A DNA stretch of 26,502 nt from a virus. The stretch covers positions 1 to 26,502 of IMG/VR virus record IMGVR_UViG_3300032304_001382; one strand, 5' to 3'. Positions within the stretch are counted from its first letter, which is position 1. Every line of letters starts with the position of its first letter. The notes under the pieces were generated by a model. The model worked only from the letters and a program-made list of their open reading frames with translations, did no database searches and was not told where the DNA came from. Shown piece after piece: positions 15,901 through 24,464 of the stretch. The position numbers and the translations under genes are program-made.

Positions 15901-18900
15901 TACGCTTTGCGCGTGCCGTAGTGCTTACGGATGTTGGACACCGTAGACAGTTCAGGCAGCTCGTTGCGTTTGAGAATTGCCTCGACTGAGTTGTCTTTAT
16001 CTTCCGCTTTATTGCGTTCCTGCTTTGCGTACAGTTCAGAACTAACAGTCTCTTTACCGGCAAGAGCCGTGATGCCGCCTTCTGGCGCTTCCATAATCTG
16101 TTGAACGGCAGCAGCAACTTCAAGCAGGAGGTTGCCCCTGTATCCGGGCTCGCGCAGAACTGCTCGCTGCAGGTTGGTAATGCCGCGCTCAGAAACCATC
16201 TCTCCCGGTTCAGCGGGGATGGTAGCTTCGTTTGCTTCTTTTTCTGGGTCATCAAACAATGTTTCAGGGGCGAGGGCTTCTTGCTCCTCCGCCGTCATCT
16301 TGCGCTGTTCAGTATCTTTAACGGGAGCGATTTTCTTATCAGAATCTACCCGCTTGCCGACTCTTGTTTTTTCAGTCGGCAACAAAATTTTGGTCTGCTG
16401 CTGTTCTGGACGGAACAGCTTATACATCCATGCTAGCGTGCCAGTGAACGCATCCCACAGAGATTCAAACAGCATGGGAGGCTCAGTGACGCGACCAAGA
16501 CCACGTTCTATTTCAGCTTCTGGTGCAATCGCAGCCAGTGCGTCAGCTTTTTCACCGGTCTTTCTAGTAGCGCGGGCGATACCCGGCACTTGCGCTTTGG
16601 CCAGCTCGTTCTGGAAGTTCAGATCGGTGAGCGCATAGGCCACAAACTCGTACAGGTTTTCAAACGCATTTGGGAAGCGCGTGCCCATGATGCGCTTGGC
16701 GTATGACGCAATCGTCTGAATCTGTTCCACCGCAGCAATCTGCCGTGCATCCAGCTTAGTCTTGTCAGTAAAGAACTGATGGATGATTTTTACAGTAGCT
16801 GCGTGAGTAAGCTCGTGCAGAATCGTAACTTCATCTAGTCCGTTTGGGCCGACATACAGTGTGTTTGTATTGGCATCGTACCGGGCAAGTTGGTCGTAGA
16901 CCATGTTCTTGTCGAACACAACGTTGACCTTGAGACCCTCTACGTTAGCCAGCGCACCAGCAAGGGAGCGGAAGACTTTCTGGGCGACGGTATCTCGGAT
17001 TTTTACTTTGCCTTGACCAAGTAGACGCGCGGTCTTGGTATCCAGCCCTTGCCCGTCTTTGTTCAAATAGTTCAAAACGCCAGCAATATCGCCTCGCCCG
17101 AGCATTTTGAGTACGTTGAGGGGGAGAATTGCGCCCTTGCCTTCTCCTTTTTTAGAACCACCCGGCTGTGCTTTACGAGCGCGTTCGGCAGCGGCTTCCA
17201 TTTCTTGTATGGAACGGCGCTCAGCCTCCTCAATCCCAAGACGGGAACGCTCTTGCTCCTGTTCCTTCTGTACCTGCTTTTTAACGGCACGGAATGCCAT
17301 ATCCTGCTCAAGTACAGTATCGGTTTTGTTGATTGATGCGTATGCGCGTTGGCTTTCTCCGGACAGACTGCCCCAGTTTGGCAACTCGTATGCGATACCC
17401 GCCTTACGACTGAACGCAAGGCGCTCACGCTGATAAGAGTCACCAGCACGCACTAAGTCTTGGGCTTCACGGCGTTGCGGCTCTGAAGCCTTTTGCGGAA
17501 CACCACGTTTAGTCGCCCTGCGCGTGGCTTCTTCTGATTCAGTCCGTTTGGACTCAATGTAATCAGACAGGCTTTCAGCAGCACGCTCGTGCTCATCCCA
17601 ACTATTGCGAGAGATGTTCTCTTGAAAGTACTTAATTTTTTCGTCAGGAGTCAGGTTGTCAAACTCTGGCAGCTTTTGAGTCTCGTCCTCAACTCCTTCG
17701 TTAAACCCTTCACGCATCTCCTCGTACATTTCCCGTTGTTCAGTGGGAACAGTGATAGGCTTTTTACCTACGAGAGATTGTTTGGCGATAAGTTGATCTT
17801 CGATAGCCGCAAGTGGCTCACCTTCTTCAGTGGTACGGCGTACAAACTCTTGTTCAGCCGCGCGACGTTCCGCCGCAGCAAGTTTTAAGCGATTTGCAAG
17901 TTGTTGGGTACTCTCCCCGTCCATACGAACGAGGCCGTAATCAGCCGCCATAGAGTCAATTTTGGCGTCAATTTTTGCTTGCTCAGGCGTAACAGCAGCG
18001 CTACCACGTGAGGGGAGCCCATCGTCTCCTAACAAAGAGTTAAGGAACGCCTCGTCTGCGTCGAGCTTAGTCTTGCGTGTAGTCGCAGTTACTGTTGGGG
18101 CTGCGGCTGGTTTTTGTCCTTGCGTTTCTGTTTGCTGGGCTTGAGAGGTTTGAGCGCCACGCGGAATCTCCTTGAGGGTACTAGCTTCAGTTGGGGTCAG
18201 TTCAAAATTAAAAGTAAATCCCTGCTTTACGCCTTGGTCGGCGTAGTCAGGATTGTTTACTCTAGGATCATTAGTAGGTAAGTCTGTATATAGCAGTGGT
18301 AAATCTGGGCGGTAGTTTGCAGCATAGTCTCGGCTTGTGCTGGCCCAACGCCCGGTTTCACCTTCGCCTTTTTTACCACTGTGATACACACGAACGTAGC
18401 CTTCAGGTACTGGGGGCTCAACATTCACTGCAACGGGTTTTCGTCCTTCTCCTTCATTAAGCACGTCAACATTCTGTCCAGCAGGAACCATTCCATCTCG
18501 TTCAGGTGCGACAGTTCCTTCGGTGGTGGGAAGTTCAGTGGCTGGTCGTGCAGATACTTCAGTGCTTGCTCCACCTGCTGGTTGTCCAGTTCCTGCAGCA
18601 TCTTCTTCTCCTGTTGGTTGGCTCTGGATAAGCGCATCAATTTTCGCCTTCAGTTCCTTTTGCTTACGTCTTTTTCCGTGAAGTATCCCTCTTTCCGTGC
18701 CGTTCAGAGTAACACCACGAGCTTCTAATTCCTTGATTTCAGCTTCGCGCTTGTTGTAATCAGCTACCAACGCGTCAATGTCGGGGCTGGTTTTTGGCGC
18801 AGGCTTATCCGCAAATAAACTCTCTAGCGTGACGGGGGCTTCAGGTGCGGGAGCTGGCTGCAACTCTTCAATTTTTTGCTGCTCTGTTGTCTCTGTAGTA

Positions 18901-19952
18901 GGAGGAACAACTTCAGGCGTCTTTGCCCGTCCAGCTAGCAAGCCCGCTCCGCCGCCCATACCCGCAGCGCCAAGTGTGGCCATAGCAGCAGTTTGTCCTG
19001 TTCCTGCCATAAGCTCGCGGTCAAGCCCGGCTTGCTGCGCAGCAACGTTTTGCGCAATGCGACCACCAACTTCTTCAATGTTTTCGCCGGGTATTTCTTT
19101 GAGACCAGTTACAGCCCCGGACACAAGGCGACTACCGCCAAGTTTTTTACCAGCCAAAACTTCTTCAAGCGCACTCGAACCCGGCAGATAACGGTTAGCC
19201 AGAACAGACAGCGCATAACCAGCTACACCAGCGGCGCGGGCTTTGTTGATTGTTTCGGCAGCTGCTTGTTCAGCCGACATGCCTTTGGCTGTGAGTTCTT
19301 TAAAAATCTCGTCGTAGGTTCCAGCGCCGACGTCCGTACCCTGCATTACGGCCCCAGTTTGGATCGCCGCTGTCGTACCAGCTTTAGTCGCCGCAATTTT
19401 TGCCGCTTCTGCCGCCGCTTCTTTTGTAGCCCCTTTAGCCAACTGAGCAGCAGTTGCACGACCAGCAGTGATAGCTGCAGTAGTGCCTCCGGTCAAAATC
19501 ATTGGCAGGAGTTGAGGTGTTTGCTCTGAGAGGAAAGACGAAAGAAGCGCTGGGTCTTTGATAGTCTCACCGAGTGCAGTTTTAAATGCTTCCCAGTTAC
19601 CTTGCTTTTCGGCTTCTTGGACCTTTACATCCCGCGCGGCTTCACGCGCTCGAAGTCCCTTGGACTTCATTTCTTCGCCGTACTTAGAAATGTTCTCGCC
19701 CAGCCCTAACGCGCCAGTTTTAGAGAAATCACCTGTGGCTAGGCCGTAGAGCTGCCCCGGCATTTGAACGAGCGAACCCGTGCCGGAAACCAAACCAGCA
19801 CCGACATCTTTCGCGGTTTCACCCCAAGTGCGTTCTTTAGGCGCTAAGTCTGGCCTTGCTCTAAGGATTCTGGCTTTTGCTTCTTGTGGAGTAACTTCAT
19901 CAGGGATGTTGTCGACCGAAGTACCATCTGGCAGGCGAATCGAATAGGCCAT
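12900..19952 (-). CDS. Giant polyvalent internal virion/ejection protein with HELTH metallopeptidase motif, 2350 aa
   Basis: AGGAT lies about seven bases before the start, 13 bases after the upstream stop. The N-terminus AYSIRLPDGTSVDNIPDEVT is a module common at the front of phage virion proteins. Residues about 100-345 are Ala-rich with hydrophobic stretches. Around 517-600, VRVYHSG, GRWAST and LLYTDLP suggest an ADP-ribosyltransferase-like fold. Long charged helices follow to about 970. HELTH at 1046-1050 is a zinc-peptidase HExxH site. The C-terminal third (from about 1765, FGPMNFVRDALTNAF, to the end) resembles the LPD38 type of polyvalent-protein domain and includes hydrophobic segments near 2010 and 2070. 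T7 gp16 (1318 aa) fills a comparable position. It is likely ejected with the DNA, digesting or crossing the envelope and acting on host targets; each activity is inference. Confidence 0.75.
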   Translation of the reverse strand: MAYSIRLPDGTSVDNIPDEVTPQEAKARILRARPDLAPKERTWGETAKDVGAGLVSGTGSLVQMPGQLYGLATGDFSKTGALGLGENISKYGEEMKSKGLRAREAARDVKVQEAEKQGNWEAFKTALGETIKDPALLSSFLSEQTPQLLPMILTGGTTAAITAGRATAAQLAKGATKEAAAEAAKIAATKAGTTAAIQTGAVMQGTDVGAGTYDEIFKELTAKGMSAEQAAAETINKARAAGVAGYALSVLANRYLPGSSALEEVLAGKKLGGSRLVSGAVTGLKEIPGENIEEVGGRIAQNVAAQQAGLDRELMAGTGQTAAMATLGAAGMGGGAGLLAGRAKTPEVVPPTTETTEQQKIEELQPAPAPEAPVTLESLFADKPAPKTSPDIDALVADYNKREAEIKELEARGVTLNGTERGILHGKRRKQKELKAKIDALIQSQPTGEEDAAGTGQPAGGASTEVSARPATELPTTEGTVAPERDGMVPAGQNVDVLNEGEGRKPVAVNVEPPVPEGYVRVYHSGKKGEGETGRWASTSRDYAANYRPDLPLLYTDLPTNDPRVNNPDYADQGVKQGFTFNFELTPTEASTLKEIPRGAQTSQAQQTETQGQKPAAAPTVTATTRKTKLDADEAFLNSLLGDDGLPSRGSAAVTPEQAKIDAKIDSMAADYGLVRMDGESTQQLANRLKLAAAERRAAEQEFVRRTTEEGEPLAAIEDQLIAKQSLVGKKPITVPTEQREMYEEMREGFNEGVEDETQKLPEFDNLTPDEKIKYFQENISRNSWDEHERAAESLSDYIESKRTESEEATRRATKRGVPQKASEPQRREAQDLVRAGDSYQRERLAFSRKAGIAYELPNWGSLSGESQRAYASINKTDTVLEQDMAFRAVKKQVQKEQEQERSRLGIEEAERRSIQEMEAAAERARKAQPGGSKKGEGKGAILPLNVLKMLGRGDIAGVLNYLNKDGQGLDTKTARLLGQGKVKIRDTVAQKVFRSLAGALANVEGLKVNVVFDKNMVYDQLARYDANTNTLYVGPNGLDEVTILHELTHAATVKIIHQFFTDKTKLDARQIAAVEQIQTIASYAKRIMGTRFPNAFENLYEFVAYALTDLNFQNELAKAQVPGIARATRKTGEKADALAAIAPEAEIERGLGRVTEPPMLFESLWDAFTGTLAWMYKLFRPEQQQTKILLPTEKTRVGKRVDSDKKIAPVKDTEQRKMTAEEQEALAPETLFDDPEKEANEATIPAEPGEMVSERGITNLQRAVLREPGYRGNLLLEVAAAVQQIMEAPEGGITALAGKETVSSELYAKQERNKAEDKDNSVEAILKRNELPELSTVSNIRKHYGTRKAYNLLKRKFQNSRDAIKRWEDALSGAGKIIYSGGDLNDVYTQIVLSSGRAKDLYLTEVEPAASDLRNAINEYAKATGKTVDEATRDLHVIGMARHEGERRDVKYMLNVPLNKDKQAITLPDGTKLNIAPSEFRIRAMEAVFSGKLDAGQIKDLRTALNDVVAKYADPTGFSGINGAEPGGYKSVDRDSSEYNVIGGYSPADMERVTEALYTSKDNKTKAAVDKAMKSLQKLHNATTKLDKESNYWSKPVQSVVDFYGWDNYVPLKGKQHFVGTNDDLLTFDGPRLGTELQDKQYSFEGRETDSDNSLLQSMTDATRAAMRAGRKDVTLAIKNSVKDKDPKKRLLYGEVKATIPFADRYKAALQEYSGPNYVYHYNADGSVDIILLSDKEQREAIKRTYQESQPLIDALNTVTSTIGQMHTRYNIAFGPMNFVRDALTNAFTIGAEMGPKAAAQYIGAISAKVATGGLFKAGNVARLYESGNFAEIEKLAAKDPYVADMYEYIQKGGKVSYLQGISSKSQQKELQRDLSSGNIKKAKAAVDKVLDIWVDSFELASRAAAYQVSKSQFMAQGMSEEDAKTKAAGYAKNLANFEQVGEWGRAAGAMFMFFRPAATGAVRAIEALEPSLRSVESAMADLPLSVRSDKQAVEKFKAEYKKRQQSAQAMSLGLLGMGAAIYGMAYMLADDDDQGRNKVATDDSARWSRYARFFIPGFDTPLQLPWGFGLGAFAAAGAQIASVGLGNTSVKDALTNTMLIGMDSFLPLPVSRINPMDQPAAWLMDSALPSSLRPFLEWTMNVDGLGRQIYNNRQSRYGDAYTGGDNIPELYKSAARTLYEVTSGSVDWSPNTLYFFANSYLDGLTRLGHGAHNIALVATGDKEFNPKTDTLVFDSFFGAPSNIDAREFSNVEKQVLDIKKRLNSLAENSPDRYAKYVEDNPMHIAAVEMYDEQVNQTLRNLREQANVYRRMQGLTPKERTDIVKNIVQAQNLVKRNLINMFEVYEIKP

Positions 19953-19965
19953 AAATTTATCCTAC

Positions 19966-22668
19966 TCAGGGAATGTCGTTGAAGTTGATTGAGCGTCCGC
20001 CGCTTGAAGCCCCACCGCCCAGTCCAATCTGGGCTGGATCAATGCCGTTGGCTCTAGCCTTAGCCGCAAGAGCTTGCTCAAGAGTTCTAATTTTCTCTAG
20101 AGTCTCAGGTTTTGGATTAGACGCGCCACGCAGAGCAGAAAGCGTGTTCAGTTCTGTTTTTACGCCCGGCAAGTTTTCAAACTTTTTGATATTTTCCAAT
20201 TCAAGGCCCGGTTTTCTGGTCTCACCAATTGTGGCCATAACTTCTTTAAGCTTAGCAGCTCTATTCGTATCCCCCGCCAAAACCGCTCTAGCGTACTCGC
20301 CGTTCAAGTCAAACGAACGCCCTTGCTTAGACCGGGCATTTGCACTTTGCTGTTCAAACTGCGAAATACCAACCTTGATCTGGTTGTCCACCATCTTAAG
20401 CGCGGTATCGTAGTTGACCTTGAACATCTCCATGTTCGCTTTAACGCGATCTTCTTTAGCGCTGATAAGCGTAGTTTTAATCTCGTTTTGAAGCTTAAGT
20501 TTCTCACGAGCAGTCAACTCACCGCGCTGGGCTTCCAACTCCTCCAGACGGTCACGTGCATCAGCCAGTTTTTCTTTGGCCGAGTTGATCTTGTCCAAGC
20601 CAGCCATGTACTGCTCGGTACCCATTTCAGCAGCTGCGCCAAGGCTCTTACCGGCAGCGATGCCTGCGCCTAACTTAAAAATGGCTGCGCCCAAGTTTGT
20701 GGTGCCCATTTTTTCAATGTCAGTCTCTTTAGCTTTTTGTCGCTCTTTTCTGCCTTTGTAGATGTCATCAAACTTGCTGTGGATAGCCTCAAGCCCTGCG
20801 GCTTCCGCTTCTTTAGCTTTTACTTTTTCGTCACCAATTTCTCTAATATCTTTTTCAAACGGGTGAGGTTTCCCGCTAATACCCGCCAGCGCCTGATCTG
20901 TCAGTTTCTTAACATCGAGCCCCGAGTAGCCACTAGGCATGCCAATACCGCCAGTATCGCCAGCGTTGTTCATGGGCACAGGAGGTTTTTCTGCCCCGGT
21001 GTTTCCCGGAGAGTATGGCATTGGAGCGCCGTACACGCCGGGGTCTTTCCGTGCGGTTTGCTCAGATTGATTCAGGAGTTCGCGGTTAAGCGTGTTTGGA
21101 GCAGATGCAGGCGCAGCGCTTTGCCCGTCGACTGTGGGGGCCATAGTTCTGCGGCGAGCCAACTCCGCATCTTCGCCTTCGCCTAACTCACCGTGGTAAA
21201 GGCCGAGCCCATACCCAGCTAAACCAGCGGGGTTAACGGGGCGAAATAAATTGCTGCCCGCAGTTTTTGCTGCTTGTGCCGCACGCGCCGCAGGTGGGTT
21301 TGTTGGCTGAGACATGGTAGAGCGCATCATGTCTTTAATTTGATTCTGAGTTTTTGCCGGGGCTTGCGTAAACTCTTCTGGAGTTATGCCCATCTTCTTC
21401 AGGAAATCAATCAACTCAGCTTGTGGGTGAACCCGTGGAGAGCCACCGCCAGCAAACGCAATGATGCCACCATCAGCAAAGTTCATATCTCCAGCAGGCA
21501 ACTGGCCGATGCCTTGCTCTTCAGGCAGGGTTTGCGCTCCGCTACGCAAGGCGGCGCGGGATGCCATTTCTTGCTGGATAACGTTGGCTTGTTCTAAGTC
21601 ACCACGAGCTTGGGCCGCAGCCATCGCTTGCTGCAACTGCGCGTCTGACAAATTATCTGCAATAGATTGGATGCTTTCTGGGCTATCAACACTACCGCCC
21701 GCAGCGTATGCCGAGGCAAGGCCACCTTCTTTAAAACCGAATCTGCCGCCACTGCCGAGATACGCGCCGCCCAGCATAGTAGCTGCGCCGAGCAATTGGC
21801 TACCGGTCGAAACGCCGGGGTTGTATACAGATGTAGTTGACCCGTACGGAGTACCACGCATGATGTTGGACATGAACTCCAACTGCTGATATGGGTACTT
21901 CTGCTTGTTGAGGAAGTCCTCGTAGCCTTGAGAGAGCTTGGCCTGCTCTTGTGTTTGCTGCTGTGCGCCAGCCAACTGCTGCAAGCCGATAACGTCTTTT
22001 TGCTGGCCGAACTGAGTAGCACCCAAACCGCCCAACTGCGAGGCACCAGACAGTGCTGTCTCCAAACCCTTCATACCCAGATTTGCGCCGTACTGACGCG
22101 AGGCTTCGCCCAAGGCTTGCTCGGTGTTGAACTGCTGTTGAGCGCGGGTGTAAGCATCCTGCAAACCACGGGCTTGAATGTCACCCTTCTGGGTGGCCAA
22201 GTTGCGAGCTGCTTCTGCGTCCACAATGGCCTGACGGCTACCGCCAAACGCACCATACTTCACTGCATTTGCATTGCTCTGGGTGCGGGCAATGTCTGCG
22301 GTACGTTGGGCTTCACGTTGCTGGATGTCCACCACATTCTGCATGTAGGGGTCCATGTACTGACCAGCCTGAGCGCCAAACTGACCTGTTTGGTAAGGGT
22401 TGTACGAAGTGTTGAGCGCACGACCAGTAGCTTGTCCAGCAACGTCAATACCCTGACCGATAGCGCCCGAAGTACCCATATTTTGGATACCTTGAAACGC
22501 TTGCTGCTGCATCGGGTTAAATTCCGCAATGCGCTGGCCTTCGTACTCTTTGTACGGGTTCTGCGTGGTGTCAGTCAGCGCCGTGGCTTTGCCCAGCTGC
22601 GTCTTAGCCGCCTCTTCCATCCAAGGAGAAAGGGTGCTGGTGTTTGTTGAGGTTGATCCGCCGCTCAT
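19966..22668 (-). CDS. Internal virion/DNA ejection protein, 900 aa, glycine-motif type
   Basis: GGAG about eight bases before the ATG is a good ribosome site, and the start overlaps the previous stop. The N-terminal third is Gln/Ala/Gly-rich with a segment SNANAVKYGAFGGSRQAI and long helices, as in internal-core proteins of podoviruses. Two glycine motifs follow: GFKEGGLASAYAAGGS near residue 310 and MNFADGGIIAFAGGGS near 396. A Pro-rich linker (about 455-600) leads to a C-terminal helical region (about 610-860) with a strong coiled coil around KLADARDRLEELEAQRGEL. It lacks enzyme motifs. Position between the GNAT-like gene and the giant gene mirrors T7 gp14/gp15, so a scaffold or channel role in DNA ejection is inferred. 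Confidence 0.65.
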   Translation of the reverse strand: MSGGSTSTNTSTLSPWMEEAAKTQLGKATALTDTTQNPYKEYEGQRIAEFNPMQQQAFQGIQNMGTSGAIGQGIDVAGQATGRALNTSYNPYQTGQFGAQAGQYMDPYMQNVVDIQQREAQRTADIARTQSNANAVKYGAFGGSRQAIVDAEAARNLATQKGDIQARGLQDAYTRAQQQFNTEQALGEASRQYGANLGMKGLETALSGASQLGGLGATQFGQQKDVIGLQQLAGAQQQTQEQAKLSQGYEDFLNKQKYPYQQLEFMSNIMRGTPYGSTTSVYNPGVSTGSQLLGAATMLGGAYLGSGGRFGFKEGGLASAYAAGGSVDSPESIQSIADNLSDAQLQQAMAAAQARGDLEQANVIQQEMASRAALRSGAQTLPEEQGIGQLPAGDMNFADGGIIAFAGGGSPRVHPQAELIDFLKKMGITPEEFTQAPAKTQNQIKDMMRSTMSQPTNPPAARAAQAAKTAGSNLFRPVNPAGLAGYGLGLYHGELGEGEDAELARRRTMAPTVDGQSAAPASAPNTLNRELLNQSEQTARKDPGVYGAPMPYSPGNTGAEKPPVPMNNAGDTGGIGMPSGYSGLDVKKLTDQALAGISGKPHPFEKDIREIGDEKVKAKEAEAAGLEAIHSKFDDIYKGRKERQKAKETDIEKMGTTNLGAAIFKLGAGIAAGKSLGAAAEMGTEQYMAGLDKINSAKEKLADARDRLEELEAQRGELTAREKLKLQNEIKTTLISAKEDRVKANMEMFKVNYDTALKMVDNQIKVGISQFEQQSANARSKQGRSFDLNGEYARAVLAGDTNRAAKLKEVMATIGETRKPGLELENIKKFENLPGVKTELNTLSALRGASNPKPETLEKIRTLEQALAAKARANGIDPAQIGLGGGASSGGRSINFNDIP

Positions 22669-23069
22669 AATTTCACTCCTACAATTCGGTACTTCTCAGT
22701 GAATCCGTACCGTGTCCATAAGCGTGCAACGGCTTCCCGTGCAGCGCCTTCAATGCAAGTAGCCCCGTTGGAGGCCGCGTAAGTTTTTAACTGTTCAAAG
22801 GTTTCGCTACTGCTGATGAGCTTGCCGCCGATCGCAATGATAAAGCACACCCGGTCATTTGGGCGGTTAAAAAACTGCACCAGTGCAGCGCCTTCGATAC
22901 CTTCGTCCGTTGTTGCCACCAGCAACTGCCACTGTCCGTTGGTCGCCATGACCTTGGCGTGTTCAGCCGTATATTCGCCCTTGGAATGGTCCAGCGCAGA
23001 TGCAACAAAGGCCTCAACTTGAGGCCATGTCTGGTTCACCCACTCTAGAGGGACGAATTGGATTTTCAT
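22665..23069 (-). CDS. GNAT-like protein, 134 aa (T7 gp13-like position)
   Basis: The product has the pattern of a GNAT acetyltransferase fold: a strand-helix start with LEWVNQTWPQVEAFVASAL, strands QWQLLVATTDEG and GAALVQFFN, a strand VCFIIAIGGKLI, a helix TFEQLKTYAASNG and the closing CIEGAAREAVARLWTRYGF, where arginine-rich RLWTRYGF is typical of the last GNAT helix. The acetyl-CoA loop QxxGxG is not convincing, so it may be non-catalytic. T7 gp13 (138 aa) is similar in size and lies in the same relative place, before the internal core genes. Start and stop both overlap neighbours, consistent with a tightly coupled virion operon. Confidence 0.7.
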   Translation of the reverse strand: MKIQFVPLEWVNQTWPQVEAFVASALDHSKGEYTAEHAKVMATNGQWQLLVATTDEGIEGAALVQFFNRPNDRVCFIIAIGGKLISSSETFEQLKTYAASNGATCIEGAAREAVARLWTRYGFTEKYRIVGVKL

Positions 23070-24154
23070 GCTGGCAGATTCTTGTCAGCACGGCTGTTGA
23101 CCGCCACGCGATCTTTACCCACGGTTTTGCCACGGGCCTTCTGGATTCGATCCATCATGGCGTACAGCTTGCGAGCGCCTGCTTCAGTTGAGCCGTTGCC
23201 CAACTCAGAAACGATACGGGCGGGAACCACAAATTCGCCGTCGGCCAAACGAGCTGGACGCTTGTTGCCAATAGTCGCAGGGATGCTGTCAGACACGCCG
23301 TCACCGGGGCCACGCAACAAACGACCGCCATCGGAGTAGTCGCCAAGGTGGCTCATGCCGCCACGGGCCAAAGCAGCCAGACCACCGCGAGCGTATGTCT
23401 CACCCGAATAACCAAGGGATTCAGCGGTTACACCACCGCCGGGAGGTGAATCTGAACCGGGAGCAGCACTGCCTCCAAGTTCGCTGGGGAGGCCGTTCTG
23501 GCCTGTTTGGTAACCGGTCACTGCGTCGGTGTTGACATTGGGACCTTGACCGTCATAATCGCCCGGCTGATCGCCTTGCGTACCGCGCAATCCGCCGCCC
23601 CAGTTAGTGACAAAACCGGGCTCCCGAGCGTTTCTCTCCACTTGTGCGTTACGCTCGGCGTAATAATCCGGGTCAACACCGCGAGCAATCATGCCCTGCC
23701 GAGCGACAAAATCCGGCACCAGACCTTGTTGCGCCTTACCCAATGCAGTAAAACCAAAAAGGTCTTGGAGCGTTTGCGTCACTTTAGCCATCGTCGGGTT
23801 TTCGGCGTAGTACGCGGCTTTGTCTTTATCCGACATCAAGTCCCAACCGCTCGGCTTGGAATCATAGGACCCACTACCACCCGATGCCTGCGCAGCCCGT
23901 TGCTGTCGCAGCAACTCTTCTTCCATCGCAGTTGTAGCCTTGTCGTCACTCGAAAGAACATACGTCTGGGTTGCTGGGTCGTATTTGTACTTGGGTAAAG
24001 CGCCGCCGTCAGCAAGTCGAGCGATGCCGCCAGAGGCAAACATTTGACCGCCATTTGCCATGTAAGTTTGGACCTCGTTGCGGTCGGACATGGCCTGAAC
24101 AGGGCCAAGCGCAGCAATGCCTGCGCCGTAGTTTTGGTAAGGGTTGAAGTTCAT
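23066..24154 (-). CDS. Virion-associated protein with glycine motifs, 362 aa
   Basis: The start overlaps the upstream stop (ATGA) and has only a weak purine run. Residues 32-53 read MANGGQMFASGGIARLADGG and residues about 253-278 ARGGLAALARGGMSHLGDYS, the same glycine-pair pattern seen in the 900-residue neighbour. The C-terminal 80 residues contain GDGVSDSIPATIG and LADGEFVVPARIVSELGNGS, a module found near the end of tape-measure and other phage tail proteins. The rest is low-complexity and polar. It is a structural or assembly protein of the tail or internal core; a precise role is not assignable. Confidence 0.65.
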   Translation of the reverse strand: MNFNPYQNYGAGIAALGPVQAMSDRNEVQTYMANGGQMFASGGIARLADGGALPKYKYDPATQTYVLSSDDKATTAMEEELLRQQRAAQASGGSGSYDSKPSGWDLMSDKDKAAYYAENPTMAKVTQTLQDLFGFTALGKAQQGLVPDFVARQGMIARGVDPDYYAERNAQVERNAREPGFVTNWGGGLRGTQGDQPGDYDGQGPNVNTDAVTGYQTGQNGLPSELGGSAAPGSDSPPGGGVTAESLGYSGETYARGGLAALARGGMSHLGDYSDGGRLLRGPGDGVSDSIPATIGNKRPARLADGEFVVPARIVSELGNGSTEAGARKLYAMMDRIQKARGKTVGKDRVAVNSRADKNLPA

Positions 24155-24462
24155 ACTTTTACTTTCAGCACATTGCCAGCAGAGGTATCGTAATAGATGT
24201 CCCCTACCCGGAGGTTACTCAAATCTGCCTGCGTTGGCAAGCTAACCGTGAAGGTATTTGGGTTTGCCGGATCGGGCTGAATAAAGCTCAGACCAGCCAC
24301 GATTGTCCCGTTTACCCGCTGGGTTGCAGCAGCCATTGGCCCTGTGTTGTCCAACTGGTTGAAGTACAGGCGCAAAACGCTCGTAAGCTGGTCCATGAAC
24401 CGTGCGTCGTATTCTACCGGAGCTACCGGCAAGAAGGGGGCTTTTACGTTCTTTTGAGCCAT
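24151..24462 (-). CDS. Small structural protein, 103 aa
   Basis: The ribosome site GGAGAT lies in the last codons of the upstream gene, seven bases or fewer before the ATG. The product begins MAQKNVKAPFLPVAPVEYDA, has a helix FMDQLTSVLRLYFNQL, then a beta region FIQPDPANPNTFTVSLPTQA and a final strand GDIYYDTSAGNVLKVKV. The beta-rich end resembles short phage fibre or tail-connection domains. No signature motif is present. Location between the tail-tube-like gene and the glycine-motif gene supports a virion role only. Confidence 0.6.
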   Translation of the reverse strand: MAQKNVKAPFLPVAPVEYDARFMDQLTSVLRLYFNQLDNTGPMAAATQRVNGTIVAGLSFIQPDPANPNTFTVSLPTQADLSNLRVGDIYYDTSAGNVLKVKV

Positions 24463-24464
24463 GC

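Noticed and set aside
21928-22650. 240-codon plus-strand open frame opposite the 900-residue protein gene
   Set aside because: The Leu/Cys/Ser-rich translation is typical of the complement of a Gln/Ala-rich coding strand, with no motif or ribosome site.
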